Assembly: GCA_016712505.1 (NCBI GenBank)
Contig: JADJQY010000004.1
Coordinates: 682,001-746,000 of the forward strand
DNA from: Candidatus Eiseniibacteriota bacterium
GTDB lineage: Bacteria > Eisenbacteria > RBG-16-71-46 > CAIMUX01
Direction of reading: 5' to 3'
DNA length: 64,000 nucleotides
Part shown: positions 16,686-28,600 of the stretch, in pieces
Layout of the letters: every line of letters begins with the position of its first letter
How positions within the stretch are numbered: position 1 is the first letter of the stretch
The notes under the pieces: model-generated
Database searches by the model: none
Told to the model about the DNA's origin: nothing
What the model saw: only the letters and a program-made list of their open reading frames with translations
Made by a program: the position numbers and the translations under genes

Positions 16686-19600
16686 GTGACCCAGGACCCG
16701 AGCAATCGCGCCGCAGGGCTCTCCCCCGCCAAACAGGCCCTTCTCGCCCGCCTGCGCCGTGGGCGGTCCGAGGCCGAGCTGGCCGACGCGATTCCGCGAC
16801 GCTCCGGAAGCGCGCCCTGTCCGCTCTCCTATGCCCAGCAACGACTCTGGTTCATCCACCAGATCGATCCTGGGAGTCCGGCCTACAACGTCCCGAGCGC
16901 GCTTCGGCTCCACGGCCGCCTTGAACCCGACGTCCTGGGACTAGCCCTCTCCGCGGTGGTCGCGCGCCACGAGAGCTTGCGCACGCGATTCGAGGCGGAG
17001 CAGGGAAATCCGCACCAGGTGATCGACGCCGCCGCCCCGCTCGCTCTCCCGATCGAGGATCTCTCGGCCTTACCTCGGGCGGAGCGAGAGGCTCTGGCCG
17101 TCACCGCCGCGGAGACCGAGGCGAGTCGCGGCTTTGATCTGGCGCGCGGGCCTTTGCTTCGCGCGCGGCTGGTCCGTCTGGGCGAGGAAGAGCACCTCTT
17201 CCTCCTGACCATGCATCACATCGTGTCGGACGGCTGGTCGATGGGCATTCTGGTCCGGGAGATCGGCGCGCTCTATGACGCGTTCCTCCGCGGGCAACCC
17301 GATCCCCTCCCGCCCCTCCCGCTGCAGTACCCGGACTTCGCGGCCTGGCAGCGCGAGACCCTCCAGGGGGAGCGGCTCGACCGGGAGCTTCGCTACTGGC
17401 GGGAGCAGCTGCTCCCGCCCGCCCCCCCTCTGGTGCTCCCGGCCGACTTCGTCCGACCTCCGGTCCAGACCTTCCGCGGCGCGGTGGAACCGATCCGGCT
17501 TGACCCTGAAACGGGCGAAGCACTGCGTCGCCTGGCTCGCGCAGAGCAGGCCACGCTGTTCACCGTGCTCGGGGCCGGATTCCACGCGCTCCTCGCGCGA
17601 CTCACCGGAGCGACCGATCTCGCGATCGGAACCGGCCTGGCCAATCGCACGCGCTCGGATCTGGAAGGGTTGATCGGCTTCTTCGTCAACGCCGTCACCC
17701 TGCGCCTGGACTGCGCCGGCGACCCCGACTTCCGCACCCTCCTGGGCCGCGCGCGCGAGGTGGTACTCGGGGCTTTCAATCATCAGGACATCCCGTTCGA
17801 GCGGGTGGTGGAGGAGATCCAATCCGCCCGCGATCTCTCGCGGAATCCGATCTTTCAGGCCGCCCTCGCGCTGCAGAACGCCCCGCTCGATTCGTTCGAG
17901 CTGCCGGGGCTCACGGTGGAGCCGCTCCCCTCGCCGAACCACACCACCCGCTTCGACCTCGAGTTCCATCTCTGGGAAGAGCCGAGCGGGGGAATCGACG
18001 GATCCCTCTTCTACAGCACCGACCTGTTCGAACCTGCGTCGGCGAAGCGGCTGGTCGCACGGTACGCGCTCCTGCTCCGAAGCGCCGCCGCCGACCCCTC
18101 TCTGCAACTCTCCCGCATCCCCCTCCTGCTCGAGGGAGAAGTTGAAGAACTACGGTCGGAAAGGACGGCTCCTCCTCACCCGATGGTTCCCGCCGATCCG
18201 GTCGAGGAGTTCCTCGCCCGCGCGGCCGAGCAGCCGGATGCCGTGGCGCTCCGCAGCGAGAATCGTAGCCTCTCCTACCGCGAGCTCGACCGGAGATCGG
18301 CGCAGCTCGCCGCGATCCTTCAGCGGATGGGGGTGGGAACCGACGCCCTGGTCGGCATCGTGGCCGAACGATCGATCGAACAATCGGTCGCGGCGCTCTC
18401 GGTGCTGCGGTCCGGCGCCGGCTACCTGCCGCTCGATCCGGTGAACCCCGACCCGCGTCTCCAGGAGATGCTGCTCCGCGCGGACACCTCCTGCGTACTG
18501 GTCTCGGCCTCGCTGCAGGCGCGTCTCGCCTCATGGACTCGCGACGCGGCGCGGTTCGAGACGATCGTGATCGGCGAAGAGGAACCTTCCCTCCCCTTCG
18601 ACCTCACCACGGCGCCCGCTCCCGCTCCAGCGCCGCGAGAGGCCGCAGCCTATGCCATCTTCACCTCAGGTTCGACCGGGGTGCCGAACGGCGTCGTTGT
18701 CTCACGCGCCAACCTGGCCCACCTGATCGCCTGGCACCGCGACGCCTTCGCGCTCTCCGCCGCGGACCGCTGCAGCCTGATTGCTGGCGTCGGATTCGAC
18801 GCCAGCGTCTGGGAACTCTGGCCGGCCCTCGCCTCGGGAGCGTCGATCGAGATCCCTTCGGACGAAACACGTCTCGATCCGGTCGCGCTTCGCGACTGGC
18901 TGATCACACGGAAGATCACGGTGGCGTTCGCGCCGACCCCCGTGGCCGAGCTGCTCGTCGGGCTCGATTGGCCGGAAACGCCCGCGCTCCGACTCCTCCT
19001 CACCGGCGGTGATCGGCTACACCAGTTGTCGATCGACGCCCTTCCCTTTGGCGTGATCAACAACTACGGCCCCACCGAGACGACCGTGGTGGCCACGTCG
19101 GGACCGGTCGATGGCGGGGGCGCGCTCCCCTCGCCGACCATCGGCCGCCCCATTCGCGGGCTCCGCATCCACGTGCTCGACCACGCCGGCCTCCCGGTAC
19201 CCCGCGGGGTGGCCGGACAGCTGTTCGTCGGCGGCGACGGCGTGGCTCGCGGCTACGTCGGGCGCCCGGATCTCACCGCGGAGCGATTCCTTCCCGATCC
19301 GTTCGGAGAGTCCCCCGGCGCGCGCATCTACGCCACCGGCGACCGCGTGCGCCAGCTGAACGATGGTCGGATCGAATTCCTCGGCCGGATCGATGATCAG
19401 GTCAAGCTCCGCGGGTACCGCATCGAACCGGTCGAGATCGAGGCAGTGCTCCGCTCCAACCCACGGCTGGCTTCGGCCGTGGTGGTGGCCCGCCAGGAGA
19501 CCGAGGGATCGCGGCTGGTCGCCTATGTCGTTCCGCGACGCGAGCCGGCCGACGAAACCGACCTCCGGGGCGAACAGGTGGAGCGCTGGCGCGACCTCTA

Positions 19601-22600
19601 TGACGAGACGTACGGCCGTAGCCGGGCGGAGGACGATCCGAGCTTCAACATCGTGGGCTGGAACAGCAGCTACACGGGTCAGCCGATTCCGGCCGAGGAG
19701 ATGCGGGAGTGGCGCGATGCCACCGTGGCTGCAATCCGGCAACTGCGTCCCGAGCGAGTGCTCGAGATCGGCTGCGGCACCGGACTCCTCCTGCTCCAGC
19801 TCGCCCCACAGTGCGCCCGCTATGTCGGGCTCGACCTTTCTCCGGTGTCGCTCCGCCTGATCCGGCAGGCGATCGCCGGGCGTGCGGAGTACACCGCGGT
19901 CGAACTGTACGAGCGGACTGCGGATCGACTCGATGAGTTCGATCCGGCGAGTTTCGACACCATCATCCTGAACTCCGTGGTGCAGTACTTCCCGGATCGC
20001 GCCTACCTGGAGGAGGTGCTGGGGGGCGCACTCCGGCTCCTGGCACCCGGCGGACGGGTCTGGATGGGAGATCTGAGAGATCTCCGACTGGCACGCACCT
20101 TCGCCACCTCGCTGGCGCTCGAGGGAGCCAGGGAGGAGGAGTCGCTCGACTCCCTGCGGCGACGCGTGGAGCGCACTCTGACCCGCGAGGAGGAACTCCT
20201 CCTCCGGCCGGAGTACTTCTCTTCGTTGCCGGCCGAGCGCTGGGATTGCCAGCCGCAGCCCCCCCAGATTCGCGCGCTCCTGAAGTCAGGCCGGGCCGAC
20301 AACGAACTGACTCGGTTCCGCTATGACCTGATTCTCGACTTCGCGCCGCGAGACCATCAGGCGGTCGAGCGTGTGCTGGACTGGCACGCGGGCGGACGCG
20401 CCGCGCTCTTCTCCCTGCTCGACGAGTTCCCGCGTTCGCTGCTGGTGCGTGGGATCTGGAACGGGCGACTCGCCACCTGGGTCGAACGCACCCGCGCCCT
20501 CGAGGCCGGAGATCTCACGACCCTGCGCGCCCCGCTCCGGCTGCGCGCGGAGCGACCGGAGGAGCTCTGCGAACGGGCACGGGAACGCGGCTATCGCGCG
20601 GTTGCGTCCGTCTCGCTCGACGCCATCGATCGCTTCGATCTGCTCCTGGCGCGGGAAGACCAGTTCGAATCCGTGCTGCACGCCATCGGCCTGGCCGTCC
20701 CGGACGACTTCCGGTACGAGCTGGTCAACACCCCGCTTCGGGTGGCGGACTCCGGCGAACTGGTCGCCACTCTCCGCCACCACCTCCGCGAGACCCTTCC
20801 CGACTACATGGTGCCATCGAGCTTCGTCGTTCTGGCAGAGCTGCCGCTCACCCCCAGCGGCAAGGTCGATCGGCGCGCCCTGCCGCCTCCAGAGGAGCTG
20901 ACCCCGGAGTCGCGCTCTTCCACCCCTCCCGCGACCGAGGTGGAAGAGCGGATCGCCCGCATCTGGCGCGATCTGCTGAGTGTCGACCAGATCTCGCGCG
21001 ACGACGACTTCTTCGCCCTTGGTGGACACTCGCTCCTCGCGACTCAGGTGCTCTCACGCCTCCGGCAGGAAGTGGGGGTGGAGCTTCCGCTCCGGGCGAT
21101 CTTCGAAGCCCCGGCGCTGGCGCAGCTCGCGTCACTGGTCGAGGAGCGGTCCCGAGGAGACGGCCGATCGGTGCAAGCTGCCGATCCGGACGCCGAGACG
21201 GGGATCCCGCTGCTCGCCGCGGACGAACCGATCCCCCTCTCGCTCGCGCAGCAGCGCCTTTGGTTCATCGATCGCCTCGAACCGGGGACGCCGGCGTACA
21301 ACATCCCGAACGCGCTCCGTCTGCGCGGCCCGCTCGATCACGCGGCCCTTCGGCGGTCGCTCGAGCTGATCCTCGAACGGCACGAAACGCTGCGCTGCCG
21401 GTTCACCGACGGACCGGAAGGGCCCGTTCAGGAGGCGATCGCGGCGACCACACTCCCTCTTCCCCTGGAGGAGGTCGGTGGCAACCGCTTGGAGGAGCGC
21501 ATCGCGGAGGCGAGCGCCCGTCTGGCGCTCGAGGCGGTCGCACCGTTCGACCTTTCCACCGGACCGCTCTTCCGAGCCCGACTCCTGCGGCTCGCGCCGG
21601 ACGATCACCTCTTCTCCCTGGTGGTGCATCACATCGCCGCCGACGGCTGGTCGATGGGGGTTCTGGTGCGGGAGCTGGTCGCGCTCTACGCTGCGGCCCG
21701 AGAGACCTCCGCGCCGCCGAGCGATCTTGCCGCGCTCTTGCCGCCGCTCGCGGTGCGCTACCGCGATTGGGCCGCCTGGCAGCGTCACCGTCTGGCCGGG
21801 CCGGGCGAGCAGCGCCAGGTCGACTACTGGCGGACCGCGCTGGCCGAACTCAGACCCCTCGAGCTGGTCACCGACCGCCCACGGCCGGACCGGCCAAGCT
21901 ATCGCGGTGACGCGCTCGACCTGGAGATCGAGCGCGGGTTGGTCGAACGCCTGCATCGGTTGGCCCGCGACCTCGGCGCGACGCTGCACATGGTTCTACT
22001 CGCCGCCTTCGCCGCGCTCCTCGGCCGGTGGAGCGGGCAAGACGACTTCGCCGTCGGCACGCCGGTCGCCGGTCGCTCCCGGGTCGAGACCGAGGGTCTG
22101 GTCGGTTTCTTCGTCAACACCCTCGCCCTCCGGGTGCGAGACGCGCGGCGCGCCCGGAGCTTCGAACAGCTGGTGCGCGAAGTGCGACAGGCGGCGCTGG
22201 ACGCCTACGCCCACCAGGACGTGCCGTTCGAGCGGATCGTCGAGGAGCTCGCCGCCGAGCGCGATCTGAGCCGAAATCCGATCTTCCAGGTGCTCTTTGC
22301 GCTGCACAACCTGCCGGCCGCGGCACTGGCCCTGCCGGATCTGCTGATCGACTCCTTCGCGGTTGCGCCTCAAACCGCGCAATTCGACCTGGAACTCTCA
22401 CTCTTCGAGCAGGGCGGAGAGGTCAGCGGCCGCCTCCACTGGGCGGTGGATCTCTTCGAGCGCGACACCATGGTGCGCCTGCGCGAGCAGTATCTCGCCT
22501 TGCTCGCCGGCGTGGTCGAAATGCCGCAAGCTCCGCCGGCGCGGATCGCCCTCGTGCCTCCGGAAGAGACCCGGCGGCTGTTGCGCGCCGATCCGGACCC

Positions 22601-25600
22601 CATTCCCGATCCGCACCTCCCTTCGCTCGACCAGATGGTGCGTGCCGCGATCGAGAGTCGGCCCGATTCGATCGCGCTCTGTCACCACCAGCAGACCTGG
22701 ACCTACGCAGAGCTCGGTCGGGAGATCGAACGGTTGGCGCAGCACCTGCGCATGGAGGGAGCGCGCCGCGGGGACCGGGTCGCGATCTCGCTGCCCCGAG
22801 GCTTTACCCAGATCGCGTGTCTCCTGGCCATCCGGCGACTGGGTGCCGCCTACGTTCCGCTCGATCCGACCTACCCCATGGAACGGCTCCGCACGATCCT
22901 GAGCGGCGCCAAACCGACGGTCGTGGCCACCGACGCAGCGACGCGCTCCTCGCTCCGCGCAGCGCTCGACGATGCGGCCGGGTCCAGGATCGTTTCGGTC
23001 GACCCAGGCCTCCGCGCGGACGGGTCGGATGCCGATCCCCCGGATGCGGTCGACGACGACGAGCTGGTCTATCTGCTGCACACTTCCGGCTCGACCGGCC
23101 GTCCCAAGGGAGTCGCCATGCCGGAACGCGCGCTGCGCAATCTGGTCGCCTGGCAGATCCGCCGTTCGGGCGGTGGCGCGCGCCGCACGCTCCAGTTCGC
23201 CTCGCTTGCCTTCGACGTCTCCTTCCAGGAGATCTGGTCGACGCTCGCCGCCGGCGGCACCCTGGTGCTGATCGATGAGGAAACCCGCCGCGATCCCCCG
23301 GCGTTGCTCTCCTATCTCGAAGCCACGCGGACCGAGCGACTGTTCCTTCCCTTCGTCGCACTCGAGGCGCTGGCCGAAGCGCTCGGGGACGCATCGCCTC
23401 CACCCGATCTCACCGAGGTGATCACCGCCGGTGAACAACTGCGCGTCACGCCGGCGATCCGCCGCTTCTTCGTGCACTCGAATGCGGCCACGCTCGATAA
23501 CCAGTACGGCCCGACCGAGACCCATGTCGCCACGGCGGAGCTCTTGCCCGGCGATCCGGCGGAGTGGCCCGACCTTCCCCCCATCGGTCGTCCGATCTCC
23601 GGCGCCCGTCTGTTCCTCCTCGATCCGGAAGGCGCCCCGGTGCCGGAGGGATTCCCGGGCGAGATCCATCTGGGCGGAATGATCCTGTCCGCGGGCTATC
23701 ACGCTGAGCCGGCGCAGACCGCGGATCGCTTCGTTCCATCTCCTCTGGGCAACGGAGAGCGGATCTACCGTACCGGTGATCTCGGTCGGAGACGGGCCGA
23801 CGGCCGGATCGAGTTCCTCGGGCGGGGCGATCGGCAGCTCAAGGTCCGCGGGTATCGCGTCGAGCCGGGCGAAATCGAGGCTGCCCTCTCCCGCCAGGCC
23901 GGCGTGCGGGGCGCGGCGGTCGAACTGCGCCGCATCGGCGGTGGCGCACCGAGACTCGTCGCCTGGGTGGTGTGCGACCCCGCGGATCGGTTGGTGAAGA
24001 GTCTGCGTGAGCGGCTCAGGTCGGAACTCCCGGAGTATCTGGTTCCGGCGCACATCGTCCCCCTCGAGGCGTTTCCGTTGACCGCGAGCGGAAAGCTCGA
24101 TCGTCGCGCGTTGCCCGATCCCGAGTTCGAGCTCGCAAGCTCGGTCGAGGGCACCTCGACGCCTCTCGAGGCGATTGTGGCGTCGGTCTTCGCGGAGCTC
24201 CTCCTGGACCGCAGCGCGTCGCGCCGTTCGTCCGGGGGCGGACTCGGACGGGACGCTCACTTCTTCGAGCTCGGCGGCCACAGCCTCCTGGCCACGCGGG
24301 TGGTGGCGCGGCTGCGGCGCCTGACCGGCGTCGAACTCCCGCTCCGCCTGCTCTTCGAACGCCCCACGGTGCGCGCGCTGAGTGCCGCGCTCACCGAGCG
24401 GCTCGCTGCTCAGACCGGAGGACCGGCCGCGCCGGAGGGAACGGCGATCCTGCATCGAGACCACGACGGTCACGAGCACCCCTTGAGCCTGCAGCAGGAA
24501 CGGCTCTGGTTCCTCGACCGCCTCGCCCCCGACTCGAGCGGGTTCGTAATCACCGCCGGACTCCGGCTGCGCGGAGTGCTCGATCCGGATTCATTGCGCG
24601 GCGCCCTCACCGCGCTTGCCCGACGCCATCTTCCGCTCCGCACCCGTTTCGTCTCTCGAGATGGCCGTTCGGCCCAGATCGTCGAAGCCGAAGCAACCAT
24701 TCCGCTTCTCGTCGAGCCGTTGCCGAGTGGGGAAGATCCAACCCGCATCTCCGCCGTGCAGCAGATCCTGGACTCGGAGGGAACGACCCCCTTCGATCTC
24801 GAGCACGCCCCGCTCTGGCGGGCGCGCCTCATCGAACTCACCTCGACCGACCATGCGCTGGTGATCAGCATGCACCATCTGATCACCGACGGGTGGTCGA
24901 TCTCGGTGCTGGTGCGGGAACTCGCGGCTCTCTTCGCGGGAGAGGAGCTCCCGCCGCTACCGATCGACTATCTCGACTACGTCGCCTGGCAGCGGACCTG
25001 GCTGTCGGCCGGCGAGCTCGACCGCCAGGTCTCCTGGTGGGCAGAGCGGCTGGTCGGGATCCCGCCGCTCGATCTCCCGCTCGACCATCCGCGACCGCCG
25101 GTGGCCGGCGCTCACGGCTACCGCGTGCGGCTCACACTCGAGCCGGAGATCTCGGCCGCCCTGACCGCACTGGCCCGAAATGAGGGGGCGACCCTCACCA
25201 TGGTGCTGCTCGCCGCCTACGCGATCGTCCTGGCGCGCTGGTCCGGGCAAGACCGATTCGCCATCGGTCTCCCGATCGCCAACCGGACGCGCGAGGAGAC
25301 CGAGGGCCTCATCGGTTACTTCGTCAACACCCTCGCCCTCCCGGTGGCGATCGACGAGATGCAGTCGGTGTCGGCCCTGGTCGGCGCCGTTCGGGAAATC
25401 GCGCTCGGCGCCTATGCCCACCAGGATGCGCCCTTCGAGGCGGTGCTCGATCGCCTCCGGCCCGCCCGCGATCTGGCGCGGTCACCGGTCTTCCAGGTCT
25501 GGTTCAATCTGGTCAATGTCCCCGAGGAGGAACTCCGCTTCGGCAACCTCGAGGTCGAGCCGCTCGGAACCGAGTCCGGCGAGGCCCGCTTCGACCTCTC

Positions 25601-28600
25601 CCTGTACGCCTTCGAGCGCGCAAATGGCCTGTTGCTCGACCTGATCGCCAAGCCGGAGCTCTGGGACCAATGGCGAGCGGAGGAGTTCCTGGCCCAGTTC
25701 CGCCTGGTGTTGCTCCAGATGACCGCCTCCGTCGAACAGCCGGTGGAAGCGCTGTCGCTGGTCACTGAAACGGCGCAACGCGAGTTGCCCGATCCGACGG
25801 TCCCGCTCTCCGACGCCTGGCCCGGTTCGGTGCCGGAGTTGTTCTTTGCCCGCGTGTACGCCACACCCGGCGCTGTCGCCCTCCGCGAGCGCCGGGGGGA
25901 GCTGACCTATCAGGCACTTGGGCAGCGCGCGCTCCGGGTTGCTTCCTGGCTCAGGCGGCATGGGGTCACGCCCGGTGCCCGCGTGGCCATCTTCGCCCAC
26001 CGGAGCGGACCCACGGTCAGCGCAATCCTCGGCGCGCTCGAGGCGGGAGGCGCCTTCGTCCTGCTCGACCCGGACCATCCGCCCGCCCGTCACCGAGTCT
26101 GTCTCGATCAGGCCGAACCACGAGCGATGATCGTGATTGCCGAGGCCGGCGCGCCCGATCCGACGCTGATCGCGTGGTTCGGGGAACGAGGCCGCGCGGT
26201 GCTGCCGCTCCCGCCGCTCGATGCCGCGGAGTCCGATGACCCGTTGAGCGGAGAATCCGCCGCTCGCGTGCCTGCTGCGATCGCGCCCGGCGACCTCGCC
26301 TGCATCACCTTCACCTCCGGATCGACCGGCCGGCCGAAAGGAGTGCGCGGCGCCCATCGTTCGCTGACCCACTTCCAGGCCGAACTCGAACGACGATTCG
26401 GTCTGGGAAGCGCGGACCGCTTCTCGCTGCTCTCCGGACTGGCCCACGATCCACTCCAGCGCGACATCTTCACTGCCCTGCTTGCCGGGGCGACGATCAT
26501 CATTCCGGCCCCCGAGGATCTCGACCCCCTTCGGCTTGCCGCCTGGTTCGAGCGAGAGGCGATCACCGTCACCTGTCTGACCCCCGCCCTGGCGCGATTT
26601 CTGTGCAGTGAACCGGAGACCCGCCGCCGCCTGACCGCGCTGCGCTGGGGCGTACTCCTCGGTGAGCAACTCACCCGCGCGGATCTCGATCGGCTGCGCG
26701 ATCTCGCTCCCGCCGCAACCTGGGCGAACTTCTACGGGACGACCGAAACCCAGCGGGCCTCGGCCTGCTTCGTGGTCCCCACCGGAGGGTCGACGCGGGG
26801 CGAGGACGGCACCCCGGTGACGCGGGCCTCGATCCCGGCCGGACGGGGGATGGCCGACGTGCAGCTGGTGATTCAGCGGGAAGGCAGCGCGGGAGCGTGG
26901 CGCCCCTGCGGTTTTGGAGAGCTCGGAGAGGTGTGGGTGCGCAGCCCGCACATCGCTCTTGGCTACCTCGACCCGGCGGAGGACGGTGGACGCTTCGCCT
27001 CCCTCCACGGGTCTCCCATCTATCGCACCGGTGACCTCGGACGGTATCAGCGACACGGCGTGGTGACGATCGAGGGACGGCGCGACGGGCAGATCAACCT
27101 GCGCGGCTTCCGGATCGAGCTCGGTGAGATCGAGGCAGCGATCGTCGCCGCCCCCGGCGTACGCGACTCCGTTGCCCATCTCGCCCCGGACGGGCGGCTG
27201 ATCGGATACGCGGTCGGTACCTCCGGTTCCCCCGATCTCAGGGCGATCCTCGAGTTCCTTCGGGGCCGGCTGCCGGAGTACATGGTCCCGGTGATGCTGA
27301 TTCCGATCGACTCGGTGCCGCTCACCCCGAACCGCAAGGTCGATCGCGCCGCGCTGCCACTTCCCCAACGCGCCGGCGAGTACGCAGAGGTGGGCCCGCG
27401 CACGCCGACCGAGGTGACCGCGTGCAACCTGTTCGCCGAGCTACTCGACATCCCCAAGGTCGGCGTCCTGGACAACTTCTTCACCCTCGGGGGACAATCG
27501 CTCCTCGCGGTGCGACTCCTGGCCAGGGCCAACCGCCGTTTCGGATCCGAGATCACGCTGCGCGCCTTCTTCGCCCAGCCGTCCCCGGCCGGGCTCGCCG
27601 CCCTGGTCGACGAACCCGCGCACGGTGCGCTCACCTCCGGCGCTCTCACCCCGGCCGTGGAGCCGGCGCGCTCCCGCCTCTCGTTCGCGCAGGAGCGTCT
27701 CTGGTTCATCGATCGTCTCGCGCCCGCTAGCGCGGCCTACAACCTCGCGAGCGCGCTCGAGCTGTGCGGTCCCCTGGACTCAGGCGCGCTCGATTCCGCA
27801 CTCGCGGCGCTCGAGGCGAGACACGAGGCGCTGCGCGCCGCCTTCCGCGCCGGGCCGGACGGTCCGATCCAGGTGTTTCGTTCACCGCGGCCCAGTCTCC
27901 TCCAACGGATCCGGATCGAGTCCGCTCCGGCGTCCGATCTCGAGGCAAGCCTCGACGCTGCGGTCGCCCAGCTCGCCGGGCGCAGCTTCGATCTGGAGTA
28001 CGATCCGCTCTTCCGCGCCACCCTGATCGAGGTGCAGCCGACCCGCCACCTGCTCGTCCTCGTCCTCCACCACATCGTGACCGATGGTTGGTCGATGGAG
28101 ATTCTCCGCCGCGAGCTGGCGCTCCTCTACCGCGCGGCGCTGGAGACACCTGCGTCGCTCGAAGGCGTCCTTCCCCCGCTCTCGTTGCACCATGCCGACT
28201 GGGCCGCCTGGCAGCGGCAGTGGCTCTCCGGTCCCACGCTCGAGCGCCAGCTCGCCTACTGGCGGGCGCAGCTCTTCGAGGTCGCGCCGCTCCCCTTGCC
28301 CACCGATCGACCCCGCGGCGCCAAGCTCGCCCCCAGAGCCGGCCGGGTCGACTTCGAGTTCGCGCCGGAAGACGCGCGCGAACTCGCAGCGCTCGCCCAG
28401 CGGGAGGGGGCAACGTTGTTCCACGCTCTTCTCGCCGCGGTGCAGGCACTGCTCGCCCGCCTCTCCGGGTCGGCCGATATCGTGATCGGAACCCCGGTAG
28501 CGAATCGCGCCGCGTCCGCGGCCGAGCCGCTGGTGGGCCTCTTCGTCAACACACTCGCCCTTCGCAGCCGGATCGACGCGCGCGACCCGTATCGTCGCCT

